Positions 1 through 7,829 of a stretch of 48,156 nt of DNA are shown here, piece by piece. Every line of letters starts with the position of its first letter. Position 1 is the first letter of the stretch. A model generated the notes under the pieces. That model did not search any database and was not told the DNA's origin. It worked only from the letters and a program-made list of their open reading frames with translations. The position numbers were made by a program, and so were the translations under genes. This stretch comes from Aquidulcibacter paucihalophilus (GTDB lineage: Bacteria > Pseudomonadota > Alphaproteobacteria > Caulobacterales > Aquidulcibacteraceae): assembly GCF_002105465.1 (NCBI RefSeq), contig NZ_NCSQ01000158.1:1-48156 (forward strand). The letters run 5' to 3'.

Positions 1-177
1 CTAACTGATTTGGGAATCCACTTTGTCCACACGGCCTAGAAGAACCGCGCACCAAAGTGCTTAACGATTTATAGGCTTTAATGTGGCATGGAGGCGTGTG
101 TGAGGTGCCGCGTGCAAGCCAGATGGGCGGCGTTCGGGCCAGAAGGCGCTTGCGCGAGAGTGTTGGGAGTAGAAGCC

Positions 178-741
178 ATGGAATTGTTTATCTGGGTCGG
201 CATACCGGTCATTCTGATTTTCTTGGTCGCCGGCATGTACAATAATCTTGTTGCCGCACGCCAGAATTGCAACCAAGGCTGGGCCGATATTGATGCGGCG
301 CTGCGCCAACGTCACGACTTGGTGCCAAACTTGGTTGAGACTGTGAAAGGCTATGCCACCCACGAATCTGGCACGCTGACAGCAGTTATTGCAGCCCGCG
401 CCGGTGCCTTGGACGCTAAGTCCCCCGACCAGTTGGAGAAAGCCGAGAAAGTTCTGTCTGGTGCTTTGGGCAATCTTATGGCGGTAGCTGAGAATTATCC
501 AGAGCTGAAGGCCAGCGCCAATTTCCAAACCCTGCAGGGTGAATTGGCCGATATTGAAGACAAGCTGGGTGCCTCACGTCGGGCCTTTAACGCGGCCGTC
601 GCCAGCTATAATACCGCAATCCAGTCCTTTCCCAGCAACATGGTTGCCGCGGTGTTCAACTTCCCAGAACGGGCCTATTTCGAACTCGACCGAAATGAAC
701 GCGACTCTGTCAGCGCGGTTCCAAAAGTCAGTTTCAACTAA
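178..741 (+). CDS. lemA: LemA family membrane protein
   Basis: The 187-residue product has one N-terminal membrane helix (about residues 3-20, hydrophobic) followed by a helical domain with the LemA signature: a YNNLV stretch, then NCNQGWADIDAALRQRHDLV and PNLVETVKGYA. Length matches the family (about 185-190 residues). LemA proteins are membrane-anchored with a soluble helical-bundle domain; their function is poorly defined, often linked to envelope stress. I chose the ATG at 178 because it has a GGGAG ribosome-binding site and gives the membrane helix directly at the N-terminus; an in-frame ATG at 88 would add an unlikely 30-residue extension. The usual partner gene, a TPM-domain protein, is not next to it. 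The gene ends in a clear terminator, so it is probably monocistronic. Confidence 0.9.
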   Translation: MELFIWVGIPVILIFLVAGMYNNLVAARQNCNQGWADIDAALRQRHDLVPNLVETVKGYATHESGTLTAVIAARAGALDAKSPDQLEKAEKVLSGALGNLMAVAENYPELKASANFQTLQGELADIEDKLGASRRAFNAAVASYNTAIQSFPSNMVAAVFNFPERAYFELDRNERDSVSAVPKVSFN

Positions 742-755
742 AACAAAGTACATCA

Positions 756-784
756 AAAGGCCGGAGCCCCTCCGGCCTTTATTC
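756..784 (+). terminator. Rho-independent terminator of lemA
   Basis: A perfect 10-bp stem (AAAGGCCGGA with TCCGGCCTTT, 5-nt loop) begins 15 bases after the lemA stop and runs into a short T-rich stretch. Confidence 0.8.
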
Positions 785-858
785 GTTTAGTCTGAGAGTC
801 AGTCAAAGTTAAACTTTCGGCGCTAGGAGTGTGGCTTTCTTCGCTTGGAGTGCAGGAC

Positions 859-1272
859 ATGTGGCCACGTAATCAATCTGTCGGTGCAGGCGGCGGGCGC
901 AGCACGGCCCCCGGCGGCGGTCTTTACACAGGTCCAGGCGGCGGTCGGTCTAAGGAACCTGGCGGCGGGCTTTATGATGGTCCGGGCGGCGGACTCTATA
1001 AGGGGCCCGGCGGAGGCCTTTCAAACGGGCGTGGCGGCGGGCTCAGCCGGGAGCCCGGCGGCGGTCTCTATACTGGCCCTGGGGGCGGCCTCTACACTGG
1101 TCCAGGCGGTGGTCTGTACACTGGGGTTGGCGGTGGTGCCTATGCGGGCCTCGAAGGGCCCGTCTATATGAGCAATATTCCGCCTTGGGATGTCTTCCTA
1201 CAAATCCTGTGTGAAGACTATCCCCAATATGCGCATTTGGCCCATAAGATCGAAAGTGTCATCCGGCTTTAG
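859..1272 (+). CDS. Glycine-rich octapeptide-repeat protein
   Basis: About 137 residues. Residues 8-100 are roughly twelve imperfect copies of an eight-residue unit of the type PGGGLYTG (variants GGGRSKEP, GGGLYDGP, GGGLSNGR). A short non-repetitive, mostly helical tail begins PPWDVFLQILCEDYPQ. The ATG at 859 follows a GGAG motif with 8-nt spacing; a GTG at 829 is in frame but less convincing. There is no signal peptide or membrane helix. The regular aromatic/glycine spacing suggests a small repetitive beta fold, possibly of the '4-fold beta flower' type, but that is recollection, not a match I could test. Function unknown. The codons for GGG-L/R-Y/S vary between copies, so selection acts on the peptide rather than recent DNA duplication. 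Confidence 0.7.
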   Translation: MWPRNQSVGAGGGRSTAPGGGLYTGPGGGRSKEPGGGLYDGPGGGLYKGPGGGLSNGRGGGLSREPGGGLYTGPGGGLYTGPGGGLYTGVGGGAYAGLEGPVYMSNIPPWDVFLQILCEDYPQYAHLAHKIESVIRL

Positions 1273-1296
1273 GCCATGCACCAAGTGCAGAATAAC

Positions 1297-1324
1297 GGGC
1301 ATCACGTTTGTGATGCCCATTTTC
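1297..1324 (+). terminator. Terminator-like hairpin after the repeat protein
   Basis: A perfect 9-bp stem (GGGCATCAC with GTGATGCCC, loop GTTT) followed by ATTTTCG. It lies between two convergent genes and may serve both. Confidence 0.65.
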
Positions 1325-1335
1325 GTCGAGCGCGA

Positions 1336-1980
1336 TCAGAATTTATAGCCGATTCCAACCGAAGCCACCCAAGGGTCTAGCGTGACCTTCGACTTCAACG
1401 CCCCGAAATTAATATTAGCATCGGTCTCAAAGGCGATATGCTTGAGGTCGACATTCACCGACCAAGGCCCGGTGGTGGCAATATCAGCCCCCAGTTGCAC
1501 GGCATAACCAAAGTCATCCTTTAGGTCGACATTAAAGCCATTCTTGCCATCTTCGGAGGCAAACCAGATATAGGTCAGACCAGCACCGACATAGGGCGAG
1601 ATGCGCGCGTCAGAATTGAAATGATATTTGGCGGTCAAAGTGGGCGGCACATGCCACAGCTCTGCCACCTCGACATTCGTCGCCCCGCCCACAGCCTTGA
1701 CCTTGTGATTGCCTGATCCGGCGATCAACTCGAAGGAGACTTTGGGATTGAGATAATATTCCAGCCCAATGGTTGGAACGAAGGAATCATTGACCTTCAC
1801 ATTCAGGCCCGTCGCAGCCCCAGCGGCAGTCCGGATCGAGCCGCTTTCGTCGGGAATGATGCCGGTCAGGCGGACATCCAGCTTAATGGTTCCAGCTTCA
1901 GGCTTCTTGAAATCCTGCGCGGTGGCGGTGGTCCCTACCAGCGCGGCTGCGGCGATCGCCGTCATCAAAAGTTTCTTCAT
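1336..1980 (-). CDS. OmpW/AlkL family outer membrane protein
   Basis: A 214-residue precursor with a clear signal peptide (MKKLLMTAIAAAALVGTTATAQ) and an eight-strand barrel pattern of the OmpW family: GLEYYLNPKVSFELIAG near the first strands, the family hallmark LTAKYHF with PYVGAGLTYIWF, and a C-terminal phenylalanine (VASVGIGYKF). OmpW proteins form small outer-membrane channels for hydrophobic solutes. The start at 1980 is preceded by GAGGGGA; an upstream in-frame extension to 2100 would bury the signal peptide and is rejected. It is transcribed convergently with the repeat protein. Confidence 0.88.
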   Translation of the reverse strand: MKKLLMTAIAAAALVGTTATAQDFKKPEAGTIKLDVRLTGIIPDESGSIRTAAGAATGLNVKVNDSFVPTIGLEYYLNPKVSFELIAGSGNHKVKAVGGATNVEVAELWHVPPTLTAKYHFNSDARISPYVGAGLTYIWFASEDGKNGFNVDLKDDFGYAVQLGADIATTGPWSVNVDLKHIAFETDANINFGALKSKVTLDPWVASVGIGYKF

Positions 1981-2133
1981 ATGCGTCCCCTCATGGTGGT
2001 CAGTCTCAAACAATTTCTGAGAACGCTGATCCTTTTGGGGCGGTGGCAGGTAGGTTTCCAGTTGACGATTTGCCGCGCGACGAGGTGACGCACGCGTCAT
2101 TTTTATTATGCTCTCAGGAGTGAAGGCATATGC

Positions 2134-2595
2134 TTACGGACGCGGACGGACCAGAAGCGCTAATGCATCGGCCAGTTGGTCAGCCTCACTCTGATTGAGG
2201 TGAACAGTGATATGTGTGTGGATTGCGTTGGCATAGACGGGCCACATGGTCTGACGCAGGAGGCGACCCGTATCAGTCAAACGGATCATTTGTCCGCGTC
2301 CATCGCCTGGGCATCGACAGCGGACGACGTGACCTGCAGCCTCAAGCCGATCCAGCAGACGGGAAAGATTATATTGCGCTAACAGCATGGCGCGTTCGAG
2401 TTCAAACGGGCGTAACCCCTCCTCGCCAGCTTGTTCCAATTCCCACAGGGCATCATACCAGATCAGCGGCGGCAATCCGGCGGCTTTCAGATCGGCTTCA
2501 ACGGCTGCCATGGTTTGTTGGCCGGCTTGCACAAGGCGCTTCCACACCCGAACCCCGGCATTGGCATCAGCTTGTGCAGCTCGTTTGATCGTCAT
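2134..2595 (-). CDS. MarR family transcriptional regulator
   Basis: The 153-residue protein has a MarR-type winged helix: a helical N-terminus (WYDALWELEQAGEEGLRPFEL), recognition helix region (LLAQYNLSRLLDRLEAAGHV), and the wing (VRCRCPGDGRGQMIRLTDTGR). It is divergent from a glutathione S-transferase gene across 95 bp holding two identical operator-like sequences placed over both predicted -10 regions. Inference: it represses both itself and the transferase, with release by an electrophilic or aromatic ligand. Ligand not deducible. Confidence 0.88.
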   Translation of the reverse strand: MTIKRAAQADANAGVRVWKRLVQAGQQTMAAVEADLKAAGLPPLIWYDALWELEQAGEEGLRPFELERAMLLAQYNLSRLLDRLEAAGHVVRCRCPGDGRGQMIRLTDTGRLLRQTMWPVYANAIHTHITVHLNQSEADQLADALALLVRPRP

Positions 2596-2612
2596 GCCTT
2601 AACCTCTGCACG

Positions 2613-2628
2613 ATTAATGCAATTGCAT
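2613..2628. promoter_or_regulatory. Operator copy 1 (MarR/GST intergenic)
   Basis: ATTAATGCAATTGCAT, containing the perfect 12-bp palindrome ATGCAATTGCAT. It covers the predicted -10 position of the marR promoter (minus-strand -35 TTGACT at 2639-2644, 17-bp spacer). The same 16 bases recur at 2660-2675. Confidence 0.75.
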
Positions 2629-2633
2629 CAAGA

Positions 2634-2662
2634 TTGACAGTCAAAGCTGGCGCAGTTAGATT
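2634..2662 (+). promoter_or_regulatory. GST promoter with back-to-back -35 boxes
   Basis: TTGACA (2634-2639), 17-bp spacer, TAGATT (2657-2662). The sequence TTGACAGTCAA is nearly self-complementary, so a second -35, TTGACT, reads on the minus strand towards marR and shares one base with the first. Confidence 0.65.
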
Positions 2663-2675
2663 AATGCAATTGCAT
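2660..2675. promoter_or_regulatory. Operator copy 2 (MarR/GST intergenic)
   Basis: Exact second copy of ATTAATGCAATTGCAT, 47 bp from the first, overlapping the -10 and predicted start of transcription of the GST gene. Position fits repression. Confidence 0.75.
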
Positions 2676-2690
2676 CTATCGGAGACAGCC

Positions 2691-3359
2691 ATGTCAACAC
2701 CGCCCCTCAAATTAATCAGCCACCCATTGTGCCCTTATGTTCAACGGGCTGTTATTGCCCTAACTGAAAAAAATGTGCCGTTTGAGCGGATTGACATTGA
2801 CCTTGCCCAAAAGCCTGACTGGTTTCTAGCCATCTCGCCGCTCGGAAAGACACCGGTTCTGCTCGTGGGGGACCGGGCTGTCTTTGAAAGTGCTGTCATT
2901 CTTGAGTATTTGGAAGAGACACAGCCCAACCCACTCCACCCGGTTGATGCCCTCACGCGGGCTGAACATCGCGCGTGGATCGAGTTCGGATCAGCTATAT
3001 TGGCAGATATTGCCGGCCTGTATAATGCCGCAGATGAGGCAGGCTTGGCGGCCAAGCTTGACAGCCTGACCGCTAAATTCTCCCAGCTCGAGAAAGTTCT
3101 CGCCGAAGGACCTTTTTTCGCAGGCACGCAATTCAGCTTGGTTGATGCGGTCTTTGGCCCGATCTTTCGCTATTTTGATACATTTGACGAGCTAACTGGC
3201 ATTGGGGTCTTTGATCAGACACCCAAGATTCGAGCTTGGCGCGAAGCCTTAAGGCATCGTCCCTCGATCAAACAAGCGGTCAGCTCAGACTATGGCACCC
3301 GTTTGCGTGCGTTTCTGGCGGCCCGGCCATCGGCCTTGGCCGCCCGCCTCCGCGCCTAG
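2691..3359 (+). CDS. Glutathione S-transferase family protein
   Basis: 222 residues. The thioredoxin-like N-domain carries [14 protein letters not shown] (Cys-Pro motif, as in omega/beta or CLIC-like classes that use cysteine), the cis-proline strand GKTPVLLV, and the glutathione gamma-glutamyl motif [12 protein letters not shown]. The helical C-domain contains [15 protein letters not shown], the N-capping box region. The ATG at 2691 has a GGAG ribosome-binding site; the longer in-frame start at 2634 would lie upstream of the promoter. Likely glutathione-dependent thiol transfer or dehalogenation of a small electrophile, controlled by the divergent MarR protein. Its stop codon overlaps that of the convergent sdhB (palindromic CTAG). 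Confidence 0.88.
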   Translation: MSTPPLKLISHPLCPYVQRAVIALTEKNVPFERIDIDLAQKPDWFLAISPLGKTPVLLVGDRAVFESAVILEYLEETQPNPLHPVDALTRAEHRAWIEFGSAILADIAGLYNAADEAGLAAKLDSLTAKFSQLEKVLAEGPFFAGTQFSLVDAVFGPIFRYFDTFDELTGIGVFDQTPKIRAWREALRHRPSIKQAVSSDYGTRLRAFLAARPSALAARLRA

Positions 3360-4138
3360 ATGGCGCGCTCAACCATCATGGTCTTAATCTCGCCAATGGC
3401 TTTGGCGGGATTGAGGCCCTTGGGGCAGACTTGGGCGCAATTCATGATGGTATGGCAGCGATAGAGCCGGAAGGGGTCTTCCAGATTATCCAAACGCTTG
3501 CCCTTTTCCTCATCGCGGCTGTCGATCAGCCAGCGATAAGCTTGCAAAAGAACTGCCGGGCCCAAATAACGGTCGCCATTCCACCAATAAGATGGGCAAG
3601 AGGTGGAGCAACAGGCGCACAGGATGCACTCATAGAGGCCATCCATCTTTTCGCGGTCTTCTGGGCTCTGCTTCCACTCCTTTTCCGGGGCAGGCGTTGT
3701 TGTCTGCATATAAGGCTCAATGGAGGCATATTGGGCGTAGAAGTTGGTAAGGTCGGGCACCAAGTCCTTGATCACCGGCATATGCGGCAGCGGGCTAACA
3801 GCAAGTGTGTCGCCTGGAATTTCATCATGACCCTTGGTGCAGGCCAAAGTGTTGCGTCCACCAATATTCATCGCGCAAGACCCGCACACGCCCTCGCGGC
3901 AGGAACGGCGGAAGGTCAAGGTCGCATCCATCGTGCTTTTGATATGGATCAGCGCATCGAGAACCATGGGGCCGCATTGATCGACGGCGACGTCATAAGT
4001 GTCCCAGCGGGGGTTCTGGCCCGTTTCTGGGTCATAGCGGTAAATCTTAAACGTCCGCACTTTCTTCGCGCCGGCAGGGGCAGGAAAATGCTTGCCCTTG
4101 GTCACTCGAGAATTGGCTGGAAGTGTAAGCTGTACCAT
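3356..4138 (-). CDS. sdhB: Succinate dehydrogenase iron-sulfur subunit
   Basis: 260 residues with all three cluster motifs of SdhB: the [2Fe-2S] plant-type ligands in [21 protein letters not shown], the [4Fe-4S] set in [12 protein letters not shown], and the [3Fe-4S]/[4Fe-4S] set in [17 protein letters not shown]. It carries electrons from the FAD subunit to ubiquinone in complex II on the inner face of the cytoplasmic membrane. The start at 4138 has a GAGGA motif; 18 further upstream codons are open but without support. The catalytic (sdhA) and anchor (sdhC, sdhD) genes are not adjacent: the upstream neighbour is a polyamine decarboxylase that ends in its own terminator. The usual sdhCDAB order is therefore broken here. 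Confidence 0.95.
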   Translation of the reverse strand: MVQLTLPANSRVTKGKHFPAPAGAKKVRTFKIYRYDPETGQNPRWDTYDVAVDQCGPMVLDALIHIKSTMDATLTFRRSCREGVCGSCAMNIGGRNTLACTKGHDEIPGDTLAVSPLPHMPVIKDLVPDLTNFYAQYASIEPYMQTTTPAPEKEWKQSPEDREKMDGLYECILCACCSTSCPSYWWNGDRYLGPAVLLQAYRWLIDSRDEEKGKRLDNLEDPFRLYRCHTIMNCAQVCPKGLNPAKAIGEIKTMMVERAI

Positions 4139-4240
4139 GCGACGTGTATCCTCATACCGACTGCGGTATAGGTGACATAGTCCAAGTCTCAAACTTCGGC
4201 AAAGGGTTAGCGGCGCTGGAGTGCAGTAAAGTGCGGGCCC

Positions 4241-4280
4241 AAAAGAGAAAAGGCAGGTGGCTTATCGCGCACCTGCCTTC
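4241..4280 (-). terminator. Terminator of the decarboxylase gene
   Basis: A 10-bp stem (AAGGCAGGTG with CACCTGCCTT, 10-nt loop) followed on the minus strand by TTTCTCTTTT. It separates the decarboxylase from sdhB. Confidence 0.8.
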
Positions 4281-4303
4281 CCCGAAAAACGATCTAGCTT
4301 CAA

Positions 4304-5500
4304 CTAGCCTTTTGCAAACCGGCTGACACGCGCGGCGACGCGTTCTGGCATTGGGAACATCGAAGCATGGGGTGCATCTTCAGCAATGACATCCACGCTT
4401 TCACCATAGCCATTAAACCGCGTAGCCATGGCAACACCGTAGGCACCCAGCATGCCGATCTCGATCCAATCGCCTTCGCCAATATCGGCAGGCAAACGGA
4501 ATGGGCCCGTTGCGGCATCCATGGAGTCACAGGTCGGCCCGTAGAAGCGGAAGTCAGCCAGTTTAGACGGCTCACCCCCTTCAGGACGGATCATGGCGAC
4601 TGGATAGACCCAACCAACATGAGTGGCATCAAACAAATTCCCGTAAGAGCCGTCATTGATATAAAGCGCATCACCCTTGCGCAGATCGACTTTGACAACA
4701 ATCGAGGTTGCTTCTGCCACGAGGGCGCGACCGGGTTCTGCCCATAGTTTGCAATTCATCGTCACCGGCATGGCGTCAAACACACGATGGATTTCATCGA
4801 TGAAGAGCTGCATCGGTGGCGGGTTCATGCCTGGATAAATGGATGGGAAGCCACCCCCAACATCAACCACGTCGATGGTGACACCGGCTTGGATAATCAA
4901 TTGGGAGGCTTCGCGAAGGGCTGCGCGCCACGCGCTGGGATTCATGCACTGGCTGCCCACATGGAAGGACACACCCAAATCTTCTTGCGTTGCAGCGCGG
5001 GCTTGGCGCAACAAGGTCACAGCCTCATCGCCCATGGCACCAAACTTGGCCTCTAGCTTCAAGCTGGCGTCCGCATTGCTGACGCGCAAGCGCACAATAA
5101 ACGTCAGATCGGTGGCCCCGCCGGTCTCATCAAGAATTTTTTGCAGCTCTTCCACGCTATCAAGCGCGAAAATGCGGCAACCAAACTCATGATATGCACG
5201 CGCGATCGCAGCGCGATTCTTCACCGGATGCATGAAGGCCAAGGTTGCGGATGGGAACATGTCCCGCACCAGCTTGCACTCATTGACCGATGCAACATCG
5301 AAATGACGAACGCCTTCCCGCCACAAAGCTTCCAGCACCCATGGCGAAGGGTTTGCCTTCACGGCATAGAGAATATCCCCCTCGAATGAATCGAGGAACC
5401 AACGTGCAGCCGCCCGAACAAGATGCGGACGGTTGACGGCCAATGGCACATCCGGACGCAGCTTCACGACAGCGTCGTGCGCAGAATTGAAGTGATCCAT
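4304..5500 (-). CDS. Ornithine/lysine decarboxylase, fold III (PLP)
   Basis: 398 residues of the alanine-racemase-fold decarboxylase family. Visible motifs: the PLP lysine in LYAVKANPSP (Lys48), the HVGSQ strand, the glycine-rich phosphate loop VGGGFPS, EPGRALVAEA, and the C-terminal active-site Cys-Asp of GPTCDSMD, which distinguishes ornithine and related decarboxylases. It makes putrescine (or cadaverine) from the amino acid in the cytosol. Family length is 370-400. The start at 5500 follows AGGGGGG. It is monocistronic, with its own promoter, a long structured leader and a terminator. Substrate choice between ornithine and lysine cannot be settled from sequence. Confidence 0.92.
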   Translation of the reverse strand: MDHFNSAHDAVVKLRPDVPLAVNRPHLVRAAARWFLDSFEGDILYAVKANPSPWVLEALWREGVRHFDVASVNECKLVRDMFPSATLAFMHPVKNRAAIARAYHEFGCRIFALDSVEELQKILDETGGATDLTFIVRLRVSNADASLKLEAKFGAMGDEAVTLLRQARAATQEDLGVSFHVGSQCMNPSAWRAALREASQLIIQAGVTIDVVDVGGGFPSIYPGMNPPPMQLFIDEIHRVFDAMPVTMNCKLWAEPGRALVAEATSIVVKVDLRKGDALYINDGSYGNLFDATHVGWVYPVAMIRPEGGEPSKLADFRFYGPTCDSMDAATGPFRLPADIGEGDWIEIGMLGAYGVAMATRFNGYGESVDVIAEDAPHASMFPMPERVAARVSRFAKG

Positions 5501-5700
5501 GCGGACCCCCCTATGATCTAAACCCAGGCCGGCGTTAGTCGGACATGCTAGGCCATGATCGGAAGCCCGATCACAACCCGGATGTAAGTCAGGTCCGCCC
5601 TTGGAAGCTTACGCCGGAAGCGGGGATGGAAGCCGCTGCCGTGTGGCCTGGGCCCGAGGGGGCGTTAGTGGACTGGATGCTGTTTCCAGGTCCGCCGGAA
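5501..5700 (-). ncRNA. Structured 5' leader of the decarboxylase mRNA
   Basis: Read on the minus strand, the 200-nt leader holds two similar modules. Each opens with GGCGGACCTG and closes with GTCC(G)ACTAACGCC (module 1 at 5661-5696, module 2 at 5531-5599). In each, GGCG can pair with CGCC and GAC with GUC, leaving the same ACUAA-containing asymmetric bulge. Module 1 is capped by a short hairpin (CTGG/CCAG); module 2 encloses a perfect 7-bp hairpin (TGATCGG/CCGATCA at 5556-5573). GGTCCGC just before the start codon is complementary to GCGGACC in both modules, so an alternative fold could hide the ribosome-binding site. Alphaproteobacterial ornithine decarboxylase genes are known to carry an Rfam leader named speF; this may be it, but I could not check the consensus. 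Confidence 0.6.
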
Positions 5701-5706
5701 GAAGCG

Positions 5707-5734
5707 CGTATAAGGCTATTTTTCCGTGGCGCAA
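5707..5734 (-). promoter_or_regulatory. Candidate promoter of the decarboxylase leader
   Basis: On the minus strand: -35 TTGCGC (5729-5734), 16-bp spacer, -10 TATACG (5707-5712). The start of transcription would fall near 5700, right at the beginning of the first leader module. Upstream of it (5735-5870) is an A/T-rich tract with no gene. Confidence 0.5.
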
Positions 5735-5920
5735 TCGTTTTTTTCACCTCGAAAAACAGCTTCAAAAAAAATCCTCAAAAAGCTCATATTTTTCAAAATA
5801 CTATCTAGGTTTTTTCGCTGCAATTTTTTCAAAGAATCTGGCGTGGAATTCGCTAGTCTTCCTGCGTCATGAAACTTCAGCGAAATATCACCGCGTCACG
5901 CAAGGTACACGCGGCCTGCC

Positions 5921-6424
5921 TCAGCCCTTGGCTTGCAGGTCTTTGCGGCGCTCACTGCCGCCATAATTCGGATCGGGTCTACGACGACGGTCCGGCCCGA
6001 AATAGGTCTTACTCTTCACAAAGTTTCGGGGCTTGTTGACGATCAATGTCAGGCGCTCCATCAAACTTTTGGCGGTTACAGGCTTTACCAGAAACTCATT
6101 CACGCCCGCATCGCGCGCTGCACTGACGCGCGAGCGCTCTGAATGGCCTGTGATCATAATGATAGGCAGGAAGGGGTTAGGACTATCGTCGCTTGTGCGG
6201 ATCATTTTGGTGAATTCAACACCATCGATCAAGGGCATCGCCAAGTCGACAAGAAGCAAATCAACCGAACTCGCCTTCATATACTCGAAAGCTTCAACTG
6301 GATCGGAGGCTTCCTTAATATCATTGACGCCAGCAGCGCGCAGCAACTCCTTCAATATCCCGCGCATATGCTGATTATCATCGACAATCATTATGGTTAT
6401 AGGAATCGAAGTTGATGCAGCCAA
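5921..6424 (-). CDS. Single-domain response regulator (CheY-like)
   Basis: 167 residues. The receiver domain spans about residues 8-128: acidic pocket Asp15-Asp16 in MIVDDN, phosphoacceptor Asp60 in LLVDLAMP, switch Thr in IIMITGHS, and Lys in FLVKPV. There is no output domain; a basic tail of about 35 residues follows (FGPDRRRRPDPNYGGSERR), a tail seen on stand-alone receivers of alphaproteobacteria. It is probably a phosphate-relay or protein-interaction regulator. The start is TTG at 6424, preceded by GGAG. No cognate kinase is adjacent; a possible phosphotransferase (Hpt) is encoded at 42352. Confidence 0.88.
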   Translation of the reverse strand: MAASTSIPITIMIVDDNQHMRGILKELLRAAGVNDIKEASDPVEAFEYMKASSVDLLLVDLAMPLIDGVEFTKMIRTSDDSPNPFLPIIMITGHSERSRVSAARDAGVNEFLVKPVTAKSLMERLTLIVNKPRNFVKSKTYFGPDRRRRPDPNYGGSERRKDLQAKG

Positions 6425-6551
6425 AGCACAAGTTCTCCAAGGTGGCGAAACTGATACCCGAAGAAAATATTAGCGCAAGAGACTGGGTTCAGATCAACTG
6501 AGAAGTATCCCAGCCATTTCATCGGGAAAGCAATCTTAAATGATTGAATGC

Positions 6552-7502
6552 TTATAGTCCGAGCGCGCGCGTTGTTTCTACCGTCAAACTACCTTGGCCC
6601 GGCAAGCCGCTAGCCCGCTGAAATGCAGCCAGTGCCTGCTTCGTCTTTGGTCCAACAACGCCATCAATCGGGCCACTATAGAGTTTACGGGCTGCCAAGG
6701 CGCGCTGAACCGCCTGGATCGACTGTTTGCCTTCCGGCGTATCGACGCAGACGACGGGCACCCACTCATAGCATTCTGGCGTGACTTCGACTTCACGCTG
6801 CATGCTGCCCATTCGAGGCTCTACTTTCGTGCGGACCTCGCGAGCTGGCTCAATCAAAGTATCTACTTTGATATCTTTTGTCTCGGCTTTGACCAATACT
6901 TCCCGCACGGTGGGTGGCGTCACCAAATAGCGACGCATAACCGTCTCTTCGACCGCGGGAACAGTCTCACGCGTGACTTGTGCTGGGGTGATTTGCACTT
7001 CGCGATGCATGACGGCCGTCTTGGCCGGTTCTTCCAAAAGACAAAATACTTCGCCCGTGGCCGCATCTATGCGGCGCACATCTGAGCCCTTGCTACCGGG
7101 ACGCCAAACCAGTCGTGGCTCGCGGATCACCACTGTTACGGGACGGGTTCCAATCACGGCCGGGGAAGCACGCAAGCGCTCATGGGCTGGACGAACAACA
7201 ATCTTCTGTTGCTCGGTCCGGAAGGTTGGTGGCGTGACGACATAATCCTTATAAGCGTCACTCAACTGAAAGGTCTTTACCTCTGACTTAAACACTGGAT
7301 CGCGAACCTGCACGCTTTCGTGGGCATCGCGAAGGATCACAGGCACCGTTTCAGCCCGATAAGTTGCATGCACGAGGACACGCGCAAAACATTGCCCGGC
7401 TTTGGCATGGGTGGGCAATTGTAAATCCATTGGTTGTTGTGCGGAGGCGAGCGCTGGGACCAGCAGGCATGCCGATGCAGACCAAAGGGCGATGCGTTTC
7501 AT
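6552..7502 (-). CDS. Secreted peptidoglycan-binding domain protein
   Basis: 316 residues: signal peptide (residues 1-21, ending ALASAQ), a long middle region of beta-rich repeats, and a C-terminal PG_binding_1 domain (about 255-316) with the typical IQAVQRALAARKLYSGPIDG and VGPKTKQALAAFQRASGL. The middle part repeats a module of the type Y(V/L)VTPPT(F/V)R followed by VRP or VKA (near residues 88 and 190) and several V-Q-V-T/R-P segments, so it arose by internal duplication. It likely sits in the periplasm on the cell wall through its C-domain. Function of the repeat region unknown. The start at 7502 has an AAGG motif 9 nt upstream. Confidence 0.85.
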   Translation of the reverse strand: MKRIALWSASACLLVPALASAQQPMDLQLPTHAKAGQCFARVLVHATYRAETVPVILRDAHESVQVRDPVFKSEVKTFQLSDAYKDYVVTPPTFRTEQQKIVVRPAHERLRASPAVIGTRPVTVVIREPRLVWRPGSKGSDVRRIDAATGEVFCLLEEPAKTAVMHREVQITPAQVTRETVPAVEETVMRRYLVTPPTVREVLVKAETKDIKVDTLIEPAREVRTKVEPRMGSMQREVEVTPECYEWVPVVCVDTPEGKQSIQAVQRALAARKLYSGPIDGVVGPKTKQALAAFQRASGLPGQGSLTVETTRALGL

Positions 7503-7829
7503 GGATGCGACCTTACAAACAAGACTTGGTGCGACTGTGCAGTTATTTAGGCGGTGGTTACCACAAGCACAAAGTCATCCTGAATATATAAAGTCAATAA
7601 AAATCATGTATATACATGTTTATGGCGTAATATTTACCTCATACTTCGCTTTAAAGGCGAAGTTACCGACCAATCAAGGCACCCAAACACACAAACCAAA
7701 TCAAAAGAAGCTTTTAAGATAAATTTATTCTGATAGCCAATCACTGATCCGGACTGCAGAGATACGACGACTTGAATAGAAACGCGAAAACCGCCTAAGC
7801 TGTCAGCCTGATAAAGGGCAGGAAAAACA
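7503..7829. other. A/T-rich intergenic region
   Basis: 327 bases between divergent genes, much more A/T-rich than its surroundings. It holds a perfect 14-bp palindrome, CATGTATATACATG (7605-7618), and a 7-bp inverted repeat ACTTCGC/GCGAAGT (7643-7663). No convincing gene. It must contain the promoters of both flanking genes. Confidence 0.6.

Noticed and set aside
880..1150. 24-nt periodic repeats that could be taken for a CRISPR-like or satellite array.
   Set aside because: The period is three times eight codons within an open frame and varies at synonymous sites; there are no unique spacers.
3236..4171. 311-residue plus-strand frame opposite sdhB.
   Set aside because: It is the antisense shadow of sdhB, whose three cluster motifs make the minus-strand gene certain.
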